Part shown: piece after piece, positions 13,213 through 24,639 of the stretch
Layout: every line of letters begins with the position of its first letter
Position numbering within the stretch: the first letter of the stretch is position 1
From: Plectrocnemia conspersa
Taxonomy: Eukaryota > Arthropoda > Insecta > Trichoptera > Polycentropodidae
Length of the DNA stretch: 64,000 nt
Assembly: GCA_009617715.1 (NCBI GenBank)
Contig: VTFK01000357.1
Coordinates: forward strand, 620,001-684,000
Direction: 5' to 3'
Notes under the pieces: generated by a model
Seen by the model: only the letters and a program-made list of their open reading frames with translations
Told to the model about the DNA's origin: nothing
Databases searched by the model: none
Made by a program: the position numbers and the translations under genes

Positions 13213-13262
13213 GTTCCGCGGAGCACTGGTGTTCCGCGGATCCAAGATAGGTGTTCCGCGGA
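13213..13262. repeat. Three copies of GTTCCGCGGA near the hAT terminus
   Basis: Exact decamers gttccgcgga lie at 13213-13222, 13231-13240 and 13253-13262. Each contains the palindrome CCGCGG. Their position just inside the terminal repeat suggests transposase-binding subterminal repeats. Confidence 0.85.
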
Positions 13263-13624
13263 GCCTAAATAGATATTTCACAAAAATTTAGAGTAGATTA
13301 AAAAAATTGTTAGTCTTGCTAGTACATAAAAATTGTTCATAAATCTGATAAAAAAGCTTGAAAATATGTGTTAAATATTTAACATTGATGTGTATAAAAT
13401 CTGGAGGGTAAAGTTTCATAAGTCGGTGCTGTTTTTTTTAACTTTAAAATTTGATCGTATTTAAACAATATTTTTTTTGTTAATTAATCACACGATATTA
13501 GTGCTTGTTATACGAATTTTATTTATGTGACTAGATATGTTACTAGCAGTCATTGTATTTTGCATAGGCATGCACTGTTGACTAAAAAAATTTCCACAAA
13601 TTTAAAAAATGTTATGAAGTAGCC

Positions 13625-14546
13625 GTGAAAATGATAAACTATGTAAAATCTAGACCACTTCAATCCAGATTATTTAAAATTTTGTGCGATGAAATGGATA
13701 GTGAACATGAAGCACTTTTATTACATACTGAAGTGAGATGGCTATCCAGAGGAAAAGTACTATTAAGACTATATGAACTTCGAAATGAATTTTTAGTCTT
13801 CTTGAAAGCACAAAATAATTTGCAACATCATTTTATAATTTTTTTAACAAATCCTTCCTGGTTGATACATCTGCATATCGGGCGGATATTTTTTACAAAG
13901 TGAAATGACGTTAACTTATAATTACAAGAAAAAAAAAGTATTACAATTTTAATATATGAGAGATAAAATTGAATCTTTTGATAAAAAAAATACAATTTCA
14001 GATTTTATCGGTTGAATCTAATAATTTTGATTGTTTTCCTGTCTTGGATATGAATGTTTAAATGAATTGAATTTTCAAGTAGATATAAAAGTTTCACAAG
14101 TATTTTTAGAACACCTATATTACTTGAAAATAACTCTTTCGGAATATTTTACGAAAACTAGTAAGGACGATTCCTGGGTTCGGAATCCATTTTCCGTGAC
14201 AGTAAAACCAGTGGGCTTAAGGGATTATGAGAATTTAGTTAATGACTCTGATTTGAAACAAAAATATCAGCCATTAAATGATTTCTGGGCGAGTCTGACT
14301 AAAGAGTTCCCCAAGGTGTCAAAACAAGCTCTGGTTTGTTTACTTCCGTTTTCCACGACGTATTTATGCGAAGTGGGATTTTTTAAGTATATTGCAACAA
14401 AAACAAAATACAGAAATAGACTCCACGACACGGCAGTTATGAAAATACAACTAACCAAAATTGTGCCTGATATAAAACAAAATTGTTATTTAAGAACCCA
14501 AAATCATCAGTCATTAGTAGTCTTATTTATTTGCATTTGCCAATAG
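13625..14546 (+). pseudogene. hAT transposase remnant (ZBED5-like)
   Basis: The first piece (13625-13903) contains KSRPLQSRLFKILCDEM and HTEVRWLSRGKVLLRLYELR, highly characteristic of the hAT group that includes the domesticated genes ZBED5 and GTF2IRD2. Reading continues with frameshifts and stops through 13904-14030, where family-like words (LQEKK, IESFDKK) are still visible. The second piece (14031-14546) carries the C-terminal dimerisation region: an FWASL segment, LPFSTTYLCEVGF, and KTKYRNRLHD. At least two frame disruptions and the missing N-terminal half mean it is not functional. Relation to the family is clear from these motifs; the exact subfamily is not. Confidence 0.9.
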
Positions 14547-16760
14547 AGGTTTGAAATTTATTAAAATTTTTGTCACCATAGATAAAACAGTTTGACATGA
14601 TTTGTGATTCAATCAACACCAATTGTCGTCCAAATGACTTTACCTTAGTGTAGTTTTATTTTTCCTTTTAATTTAAGACTTTATTTGTTAAAAAATCATA
14701 TGATATCTGCAGCAAAAAGTAATTTATAATTCAGTACTTAATAATAGTAGCTAAAGGCGGATTCTCGTTGAAGAAAATTTCAATCGCTTTTTTGAGTTAA
14801 AAAAAATCAATAAAACTTTATCGTAACTTAGCCTTTACACGTCATTATATTTAACTTCCATTTTAAATTTAAAAATCATGGAACTGATGATAAAACTCTA
14901 ATTTTATTCGCTCTCGTTATTAGTTTAAGATATTACCCACAAAGAAACTGCTAGTAAATAATACAATTATTAATCATAGGTTTTGAACACCTTTATTATT
15001 CACAAGGCTCATATTTTTTTTGTAAAACTCGAAATTATTTGCTTTGCTATTTAATTAAATATCATTGTTACTCAAAATGTGTTCAACCCTTCTAGCAAGT
15101 GTTTTTCTCGAAAGGCTAAATATTGAAATATATATTTTTCTGGGGACACAGTTATTCGGCTTCAAAAATCAAACATGACTTGAGTTGTGATGAAAAATTA
15201 TATTCTTAACTTTTAGCTCATAAATATTGCGTCGAGTGCTTATTCTGGTAATGGCAAAAACACGGTTCAATTAATTCATACTCTATTTTTTTAAAACCAC
15301 AACAATCAAAGTCCATCTGTATTTGCTTTAACAAAGACATGATAAATATCTACATTATTAAAAAAAATTTAGTACAGTGAATTTTATTTGTAGTCACATA
15401 TTTTTTGTCTATAAAACAGTAACTAATAAATATACAGAATTAATATAAAGCAAACATCTAATGTTGATTATTTTATCTTATGTCACCTATCACTGGTTAC
15501 AATGCCAGCACATAATAAATATCAATACCGACCGTTCATTCACGCCGTGTAGCAACAAGGAGAGAATCTATCATTTGGAAACTTCCACATACACAATCAT
15601 GGGTATATAATAACATATATATGTATGCCCAGACACCCGCGTCAAAAGCAGATCTGACAATCTGGAAACTATTTTTACGTGTGTTTGTCCAATGTTTCCC
15701 GCGTCTATTGGCAGCCGAGCACCATAGACTATTTAATCTCACGAAATCTCACCCACACCTAAAGACCAAACCCACACCCCTATATTTACAATACACCCCC
15801 AGATCCCACACTACCGTCACGTTCCAAAGATCTTTTCGATATCCCATTCACCCTGAAAACCCCTTGCCAGATCACGGCGTTCCGTTTCGCTCTTTTGCCG
15901 GGGTGGGCGATAACTCAACAAAACAAAAGCAACCGAGACACGGGAGAAACATTGATCTTGCTGTCGGACATTTCTTGTCTCAATTAGTTTCAGTACACCT
16001 ATAATGTATCGCCTTTGATGTGTTGGTAATGCGGCCGTGTTTGTGGTCGTGCTTCTCTGCATATATATATATTATTTTTTTTAAATTATTTTTCTTATAA
16101 AATAATTTTCTAAATTCGTAGTTCAGATCAAGAAAATAACTTCGCTAAGAACAAGACCCAAAAAAAATTTTTTTATTGATAAAAACATTTTTAATATGAA
16201 CTTTATATTGTAAACTTCATATAAAAAATAATGCACATTATTTTAATAAAAAAAAATACATTTGCCATGAAAATATGATATTTCCAAAATTTATTTATTA
16301 AATTTATTATTATTATTATCAAGTTTAATCAGTGGCAAAAAAAGTTAATTTAAGGTGTCCGTTCTTTATAAATAATCTGTTAAAGAGGGACCATATCTGA
16401 ATAATCAAAGTGTCAAATCTTGAAGGGTAAGCTCTTAGGTGAGCGTCTTTTGTGAGCGCAAAATGACGATTTTTTTGGGGGGTGACAAGGAAGCTGACGC
16501 TCATTAAAGGATTCCTAGACTCAGACTTTTAATATCTTCAATATTAAGCTCTACTTGAAATATCTCATTAAAAACCTGTTGACATTTTCACAAATCTCAT
16601 CTTGCCGCGACCCTGTAAACGGAGCTGAACTTTCTTCTCGTTAACGTCGTTTAACCATCAAACGACCAAGCATTTTTAAGCTTTAAAAAAAATATAATAG
16701 TCCCACTAAACTGCATTAAATCATATTATTAAAAACTATTTTTTATTTATTTTATTAAAT
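14547..16760. other. Non-coding stretch with one GC-richer island
   Basis: Nothing gene-like is recognised. The island at 15530-16060 is rich in C on the plus strand (many CCCAC/CACC words) and gives open frames of 127 codons (plus, 15621-16004) and 81 codons (minus, 15817-16062) without recognisable features. A smaller island lies at 16430-16680. Confidence 0.45.
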
Positions 16761-17033
16761 CTTTCATTGTAACTTAACAGGCGTAAGCCCAATGCGTTAC
16801 AACAGGATAAATCTGTAATAACTGACTAAGTCAATTAAATATATTAGATACTTACAAGTAAGTATTCCATCCAACTAAAAGTCTGGGAATCGGTGATATC
16901 TATATTATTGTTTTTAAATTATATTTTTTATAATAGCGCATTTTTTTTAAATAATACTAAAAGTGCCACTGCTGGGGCTCGAACCCGCAACCTAAGAGTT
17001 TTATCTGAGACGATACGGACTACGCTGTTTTGC
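16761..17033 (-). repeat. tRNA-derived SINE, near full length (copy A)
   Basis: Read on the minus strand, it starts with a tRNA-like head: a gcgtagtccgta A-box region and an exact B box ggttcgagccc. A body with an A/T segment containing tgcgctatt follows. It ends with the family 3' end (ttgtaacgcattgggctta, then cgcctgtt). The same order is seen in the copies at 45749, 46191 and 53065. Confidence 0.85.
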
Positions 17034-17038
17034 GCTAA

Positions 17039-17269
17039 TTAATTTTTTTAACTCATTTATATTTAATAAGCAAAGAAAATAAATTTGTCACTTTTAACGT
17101 TGATGAAGTACTGGTCCTGGTGCAAGACGAGGAAATTCTTGCAAAAACCCAAAATATAAAATTGAATTTAGGAATAAGTGATTTTTTAGTATTAAAAAAT
17201 GCAAACGATATCATTAGAGCAGTATTTATGGATTTTAGGTGTGTTTTTAAAATATTTAAAAATAACTGA
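17039..17269 (+). other. Open frame with exon-like composition, unrecognised
   Basis: A frame without an early ATG stays open from 17039 to a TGA at 17267. Its middle part reads VDEVLVLVQDEEILAKTQ followed by an N/L/I-rich segment ending in MDFR. That D/E/V/L-rich composition is unlike the K/N/F/I/Y-rich translations of random AT-rich DNA around it. A possible splice donor, AG|GTGTGT, follows MDFR near 17239. It begins right next to the SINE copy at 16761-17033, so any upstream part may be interrupted. A run of this length can arise by chance in 64 kb. I do not recognise the protein. Confidence 0.25.
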
Positions 17270-20200
17270 AAGGTCTAGGCATAACAATAACGCGGTTAAT
17301 TGCTTTATTAGTTTCTTATAAAATATAAAAAAAAAAACAGTAGAAATTATTTATGTATACCGCTAGAGATAATTAAAAAATAAAAATTCATCTTTCATGG
17401 AAATTAAAGTGTAAGCTAATGCTTTGTAAATTTTATGCTATTTGAAATTAGCAGCATATTTACTAATGCTATTTTAGACAGTTACTTTTTAACTATAGTT
17501 ATTTTAAGTCGTTATTTGTTTTACATTATAATGTAATACAAATATTAGTGTTTTCGATCATTTTTATTCCTAATTAAATATTATAGGTATTTATTATATT
17601 TTGGCAATTTTTAGATATAGGAAAAGCAAAATATGTTTTTTGTAGTGTAGGTTGAGAGGCTATGATAAATATTTTTATTACATATAAGATATTCCATATT
17701 AGCTTAAGACAATTTAATACCTTATATGTATGGTCTAGTCCGATTTAAATTCTAGGTTAACCTTATCTATGATGATCGGCCAGTACTATACTAATTTAAT
17801 AATAACTAATTTCAATCTCCCTGACACGATAAAAAATAAAATAATAAAAAAAATATTAAGGTCCATATGAAATTCGAACCAGGGTCAATAGTAATTTTTG
17901 TGGTTACTGTCAATTTGGAACAATAAATTGTCAATTTGCAGAAACATAGACTAAAACAATAACATATATCAGCTTGCAAACTATGAAAAATAGCTCAAAA
18001 TGATTTTTACTTTACCAGAATGAGATGCTGAAATATCGATCACTTGATCTGAAAAATATGTCTTACACCTTAAATCAAATAACAGCATGTTATGTTAGAA
18101 AAAAAAATTTAATGAGTTTTTAATACATTTATATGTATCTTTCTAAGAGAAATAAACTCTTAGTGAGTGAAGGATATTGATGGAGTTGAGCTGAAAAAAT
18201 ATAAATAGACTTTATTATGGAAAGGGTTACATTTTGGTTCATTACCAGTGGTTGTATATTAATGACTGTGCCTTGCATTATTACCAGTAACGAAAAAGTC
18301 CCGAAAACAACCATAAACTACTGAAGCTCATAAGAAAGAGAATTGCGTTATGAATTATCAGCAATAAAAAAAATCTAATAAATATCTAGCAAGATGAATT
18401 AAATTTAAAAAAATGCATTTATAGAATTTACAAAATAAAAATAAATTAGAAATTATTTTAACTATAAAATAAATTACTTTAAAAATGAGTTTAATGTCTA
18501 AGATGAGAAAAATGTTTAATTTAGTATAACTGTATTGTTGCAAAATAGAGCTATGAAATCAGTCAAGTAATAGCAGTCTTGATAATATGTGTTTATAAAA
18601 TTATGTTAAAACGTATTAGGTTACTGATTATAAAAAGTTTAAAATAAATATACATACAAAAATATGGTTTAATAAATATTGCATAATTATTATTTTTAAT
18701 ATGTTTTTTTAACTTATATTCATAATATGTGAATTATATAAGAGACATATCTTCATATATAGATATATCGCAGAAATAAAAATGTATTTAAAAAATACTT
18801 TTATTATGAAAAAATAAAAACAAAAAAAAACAATTGGAGGGTTGGACGAAAATGAAGAAAGAACGAGTGGAAAGTAATCAAAATAATTGCCAGCCAACGT
18901 CGGTAATCAGAGTGAATGAGGCAAAAGGCGCGTCTCTTTATAATTGGATCCATTAAGAAATGGCTCGTTCTGTTTTAAGAATATTTTACACAATGTAAAT
19001 ACAGTTTTCCTTTTTAATATTAACACTCATTTTGCCAATTTTGTCTAGTGATACTCCAACATCGGATTAAATTGTAACGAGATGTTTACATACCATTTTA
19101 TATAACAGTTAATAATGGCAACAAACATTATTTTATCGTTATTATAACAAGCGATACTATTTTTATTTAAGTCGTATTCCAATATATCGATTTGTGTATA
19201 CTTACTAATGAATTTCATTATGTAATTGGCTAACATCGTAAACCGCATTTAATTAGAAGGTGACTTTATTAGCTTCGTTTCCGAAACGATGGCAATAATG
19301 TGGGACGAGTTTTTATTGGTAGATGTTGCATATATACAAAATGATTCAATATAGACTGAATGATTAAAAAGATTTTTTGCATGTATAAATTAGTTTTAGT
19401 TACCAACAGTTTACTAATTTTGAATCACGATAAACAGCAGTCTATACAAAAATATAGTACAATAATGTGCTTATTAGCATAGTCAATTTTAATTACAATT
19501 TTGTTGACAAAGCGAAAGTTTCTTAAAATTAAAACAACATTTAGCAAAATTTTATTTTACTGCTATTTTAATTTTGGTAGACTTATGCAATATCTTTAGG
19601 ATTTCTCGTACTTAATTTCTTTCTTAAATTAAAAACATTTAAGTCTATTTCAAGATTTTTATTGTTTTTATGTATTATCATTTTGTAGTTATTTTACTAA
19701 GATAAGCTATATATATTAAAATATAATTTATAATAAAAACTTATTTTTTTTTACAATTAGTAAAACAAACTATTTTATGTATTTAATTATCTTAAAATCA
19801 TTCGAAGCTTTTTTTGCCTTATTATTAAGTATGACAAAAAAAAACAAAGAGCAAAAGTCTCGGTGACTAATTTTCACAAGTTGAAACATTCAACAAGTGT
19901 TGACAAATTTGTTTATCAAACAATAAAGCCAGACTCATTAGTTCGCCTTCTCGAGATGGCTCTTTCTCTCCCCTTTTTTTTCATTCGACTCAATTAAATT
20001 TGTTAATTTGCGACCCGTTGTCGTTCTCTCTCTCTCAGTCGCTTTAGAAAATATTGTTTGTTTCGAAAAAGCAAAGCAGAATTGCAAAGCCAAAAGCGTA
20101 TAACCTAATAAAATTGACATTACTAAGTATAAGTCTATACAACATCATACCTTTTATAAATACAAAATAAATCACAAAAATAACAATAGTCCCAAAAATG

Positions 20201-22239
20201 TAAAATCATTTCAGATTTTAGAATTACGATATTAAATCGTACCATGGTTATATAACTAATAAAAATAATATATAATTAATAACATAGTATTACAAGTACA
20301 ATAAATCTGTAAATAAAATAATTTAATAATATTTATTTGACTATGCAGAGCATGAATCAGAAAAGTGTATATTATTGATTCTGGGTTTGAGGCTAAAAAG
20401 TGTGACTTTACAGCCAAATAGACGCTAAAAAAGCTAATATTAGTTTGTTATATAAGCATATATAAATTAACACATATATAAAGGCAATTCTGGCGAATCG
20501 CAGATGAGTAGAATAAATTGTCTAGCACGCGTCCTTTCCAAACAATGAGTAGCGTTCATTGATATTCATAAGTCAATAACGTATTGTCAAGTTGTCCATG
20601 CAATATTTCAAATAATTAACGCAATTATTAGTCACGGGATTTCACCCCCATTGTTTATTAATTTGTTTTAAATGATTGTAATAAATTCTGCAGGTGCTTA
20701 GACCCTCATATGTATGAATATATTTATAATTTTAAAAACATTTTTTTATGCAAAAAATTAAAGCATTCTATTTTATTAGGTTTTGGTCTTAAGCTTGCAT
20801 ATCCACATTTTTTCATTATTAAAAAATATTTTAAAAAAAGCGCGTTTTCATTCATAATTTATATTTCTTTGTATGTATTCAACTGTGTTTTCTATGTAAC
20901 TTTATCAGAATATAAATAACACAACCAAATTTTCCACATCCTCGACATTATTTTCATCTCTGATTTGGGATCGGTTCAAATTTTCACACAAAGAAAATCA
21001 CGTGGAAAACAGCCTGATTAGTCTCGTTGCTTATTCTCAGCCGCAATGATCATTCCCAAGTGTATATTTCGATGTTGATTTTTTTCTGAACACAAACACA
21101 CATATAAGCTTTCCAGAAAATAATATAAATAATGTACGTATTGTCTGGAGGATCGTTCGTGCGGCTAATAAAATATATAATATTTTTTTCTGCCGGATTT
21201 TCATTATGACAGTGTATGCTCGGAGGCGTCGTTTCGGAAACGGAAAGTGTCGTTCGATAGCACGTCCTTCGAGAGGTGACCCTCCTGTAAAATCGGTATA
21301 ATATGCGTAAATTTTCCAAATTCCGAAATCCCATCAGTGGCGCTTGGGAGAAGAAAAATTAATATTTAATATAATACACAAAAGGTTTTCTAAGCTTAGA
21401 TTGCGAGCTGTGTTTAGCTCGACTTAAGATAAAAAAAATATTTAAATGTGATAAAAATTTACATATGTATGTAACAGAAATAAAGCTACAAATCATATAG
21501 TGTTCCCTGATTTAATATTTAAAATTTTGAGGTTAACTTAATTTAATGGCAGAAATTCTTAAAATTTTTTTTAATCAAAATCGTTTTGAATTAAGATCTT
21601 GTAATTATGTTATAATAAAACTACACGATAAATTATACCATATTTAAATAATTACTTATAATAAGTATTTACAGCAAATAAGTACACAATTTTAAAATAT
21701 TATCACATTAAATATAAATATACAGTTAATAAATAAATGTATCTTTTAGTAATAATTATATAAGTCATATAAAACATGCTTATAACTTTAAGACTCCTAA
21801 TAGTTTTGCTAATTTTGCTAGTATAAATATTTATATTTAATAATTAATATATTTTTTTTTATACACTTATTATGTTATTTAACTTGTTAAAATAAAATAA
21901 AAATGCTTCATTTACATTTTTAGCCTAATATTAAAGACATTTTTATTTAAAATAAAACAATGAATTTAATATAAAGGTGACATAATATTAAATTTCAGAC
22001 TTCATTCCGAAAGAAAACGCTTCCAATATCGCCTTAAACAAATTTATTGTGCTTCCAGTTATTACGTCTGACTTTTATTTTTTATTTTGTAATATAGGAC
22101 AACTTTTTTTTTTATTATGAAGATAAATTTACTAAGATAAATTAAAATTACTTCACATTTGTATTTATTTCATTGTCACATAAATCTCATTATTTTTTTA
22201 ACTTAAACTATATATATTTTAAACCCTTTACTTAATTAT
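17270..22239. other. AT-rich non-coding stretch with islands
   Basis: No gene recognised. GC-richer single-copy islands lie near 18830-18990, 19250-19340, 19920-20110, 20500-20700 and 20930-21350. A tRNA-B-box-like ggttcgaatttc on the minus strand at about 17870-17890 may be a trace of an old SINE but is isolated. Confidence 0.45.
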
Positions 22240-22500
22240 TATTACCTAATTAAAAATTAATAAAAATATAAGATTCCAAATAATATTCATCTCGACTTTA
22301 ATATTTTTATTTCGACTTGTGATGCTTATATATCATTTACAACCTATTCCCCATACACTTTTTTCATATTTTAACCCTTTTCTTTAGACTTCGTTATTAT
22401 TAATTGAATCCTAATAAAATTATAAAATTCCAATTGACGTTTATATTTTTATTTCGACTTCTGATACTTATATATCATTTACAACCTTTTCACATTTTCC
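22240..22500. repeat. Diverged tandem duplication, 142-bp period
   Basis: The segment around 22240-22355 recurs at about 22385-22500. Matching words such as ttcgactt (22311 and 22453) and cttatatatcatttacaacc (22325 and 22467) are each offset by exactly 142 bases. Differences are scattered, so the duplication is old. Confidence 0.8.
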
Positions 22501-24259
22501 ATAATCTTATATAAAATTATAGGCTGAATTTAAAGATTAAGATCTAAATGATATTTACTTTAACGTTTGCTTAATAACTAAAAAAATAAATTTTACAATT
22601 TATTGTACCACATAAAAAAAATATAAATTATAAAATTAATATTAGAAAAAAGTTTCATTCATCAAGAAATCATCAGCGTATAATTTTACATAAATGTAAG
22701 CTTGCATGTTAATTTTCTAACAATCATTAAGTTATGTGAAACTAAAGCTTTTTATAAGTAACAACATGCTGATAATTAAAACAAATTGAATAACCCTCGC
22801 CTTGTTACAGTGAAAAGCAAAGATCGCTTGAAAATATATTTTTTATTAGTGCATTTACTCCTAAAAGATTTTTTAAAGCCATAAATTTGCTATTTTATTA
22901 GGCGTTTATACTTCTCTATTTTTTAACTCCAATTTTTAAGTTGCAACTTTTTTCTACGGATTCAGCATGGACAGAGTAATTTCTAGTAAATTTAACTGTA
23001 TGACGTCAAGCATTTTTTTTCAAAATATCTTTCGTGTGGCTACGGGTCTCTCTCAGTTTGTCTGTCTAAGCTCGTCTTGAATCGTTTGATCATGACAAAG
23101 TATCACATCTTTTACATACATAATTTGAGACGCCTTTGCCGAATCACATCTGCGGATGTTGGTGGGACAATTGCATCTCTTAACGATACACTCAACGAAA
23201 TATGTTTACGCCTTAAAATTAAACCGCACAGTAAGAATTTTAAAGTACATTATTACAAATAATAGATCACAATGCGTATATGATCAAAAGCGTATTGCGT
23301 ATTCTATACGCATAAAAGGGTAGTTTTTTCTGGTGATTACGGGACGGATGTGCTAGCCCAGGTAGTCAATAAAATCTTTTAATTAATATGCAATTGTTTA
23401 GCATTGACTATCTTTTTACATTGTTAAGGCTTTTGCTAAAGCACGTTTTTAATTATGTTTTAAATGTTTATTTACATGCAGCTGGTTAAGCGTCTCTTAG
23501 ATCTTAATGACATATAAAATATTTATATTTTTACTGATTTTATTTAAACAAATTCAATAACAATTCAAGTCAATATGTAAATTATATTTAAGTTATTAAT
23601 TAAAATAGAAACGAACACAAATAATGTTAAAACATATATTAAGTCATACAATCACAATATTTTGACTTTAATAATGTATTTTAATTTTTTGTATTTAAAA
23701 AATAATATTAAAATTTTGACTTAAATATTAAATGCATATTTCATTATTTATACCATTTTATCACGTAATATTTTTTCTTAAAAAAAAAATTATCAAGAAC
23801 CTAATTTTTCTTCACTAGACTTTTTTTTTTTACACAAATAATAATATTATGTTGTCAAACGCCTAAAAATATCATTATGTTTCTAATAAATAATTTAATT
23901 ATTTATGTTGTACAAAAATAAGTTGGGTGACATATATAAATGTTTTTAATCAACGATTTCACTAATATTATATGTTTTCTTCAAAATACATTTAAAACAA
24001 ACTTTTGATATTAAAATAAGCAATGTGAAGAACTATAAATATCACAATATTGTATATGATCAAAAGCGTAAGGGTAGAAACACTTTTTGTGTTTACATTT
24101 TGTCAACCAAAATATACAGAAAACAACAAATATTTATTAACACAATACACATCCAAAAAACACTGTTTATATTCATATAAAAATATTATTAAACTATATT
24201 TAATAAATTAAGCAAACTATATTTTAATAAGCAAAAATTTGTGTTTATTATTAAATTAA
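22501..24259. other. AT-rich stretch containing a spaced direct repeat
   Basis: No gene recognised. The word gtatatgatcaaaagcgta occurs at about 23276-23294 and again at 24052-24070. In both places it is preceded by atcacaat and followed by gggtag, so the two are copies of a short repeat about 780 bp apart. A small GC-richer patch lies at about 23030-23220. Confidence 0.6.
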
Positions 24260-24360
24260 CACTTAATAATATTGATAGTATACATAATAATCTCTTGACC
24301 ATAAAAACGTATTTATCGCGTGATATATTTTAAGAAGTAATTCTTAAAATAATATTCGCA

Positions 24361-24472
24361 AGATAATGTTTTTTTATCACTAAATTGGTTTGAAAAAATA
24401 TTTTTTACGCCATGCAATCATCTCGAGTTGCTGAGCTATTAATTACTGTAATAAACTTTAAACTCTTTATCA
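24361..24472. promoter_or_regulatory. GATA-motif cluster upstream of the defensin-like gene
   Basis: Three WGATAR matches lie 90-200 bp upstream of the TATA box: agataa at 24361-24366, and ttatca (reverse orientation) at 24374-24379 and 24467-24472. GATA factors act with Rel/NF-kappaB proteins on insect antimicrobial-peptide promoters. I saw no good kappaB site (GGGRAYYYYY) here. In DNA this AT-rich such motifs occur often by chance. Confidence 0.3.
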
Positions 24473-24559
24473 CTCAATAATTTATAGAGATTACACCGAC
24501 ACGTTTTTCAATATGCTAAAATCGCATATTGATTATACTTTAGTGTGATGTAAGTCCTC

Positions 24560-24567
24560 TATAAAAG
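24560..24567 (+). promoter_or_regulatory. TATA box of the defensin-like gene
   Basis: tataaaag lies 80 bases before the start codon. Standard spacing predicts transcription starting around 24588-24593, in the sequence gaccacagaa. An arthropod initiator-like tcagtt at 24579-24584 sits somewhat too close to the TATA box to be the usual start. Confidence 0.65.
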
Positions 24568-24639
24568 TGCTTGCACTCTCAGTTTTGACCACAGAAACTT
24601 CCAGGTTTAATTAAATATCGTCAAAAATTTACAACGACA

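Larger units (their letters stand above)
13195..14546 (+). mobile_element. Decayed hAT transposon, ZBED5/GTF2IRD2-like type
   Basis: The left end, catggtttcccaaact at about 13195, is close to the CAGTGGTTCCCAAACT terminus common among hAT elements. It is followed by three copies of gttccgcgga in 50 bases. After a non-coding 350 bp, transposase fragments occupy 13625-14546. I could not find a matching right terminal repeat or an 8-bp target duplication, so the right boundary given is only the end of the coding remnant. The N-terminal half of the protein (BED zinc finger and first catalytic region) is missing, so this is a deleted, inactive copy. Confidence 0.8.

Noticed and set aside
15621..16004. 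127-codon frame as a protein gene
   Set aside because: Low-complexity P/T/H-rich translation from a C-rich segment, with an overlapping antisense frame also open; no domain or signal seen.
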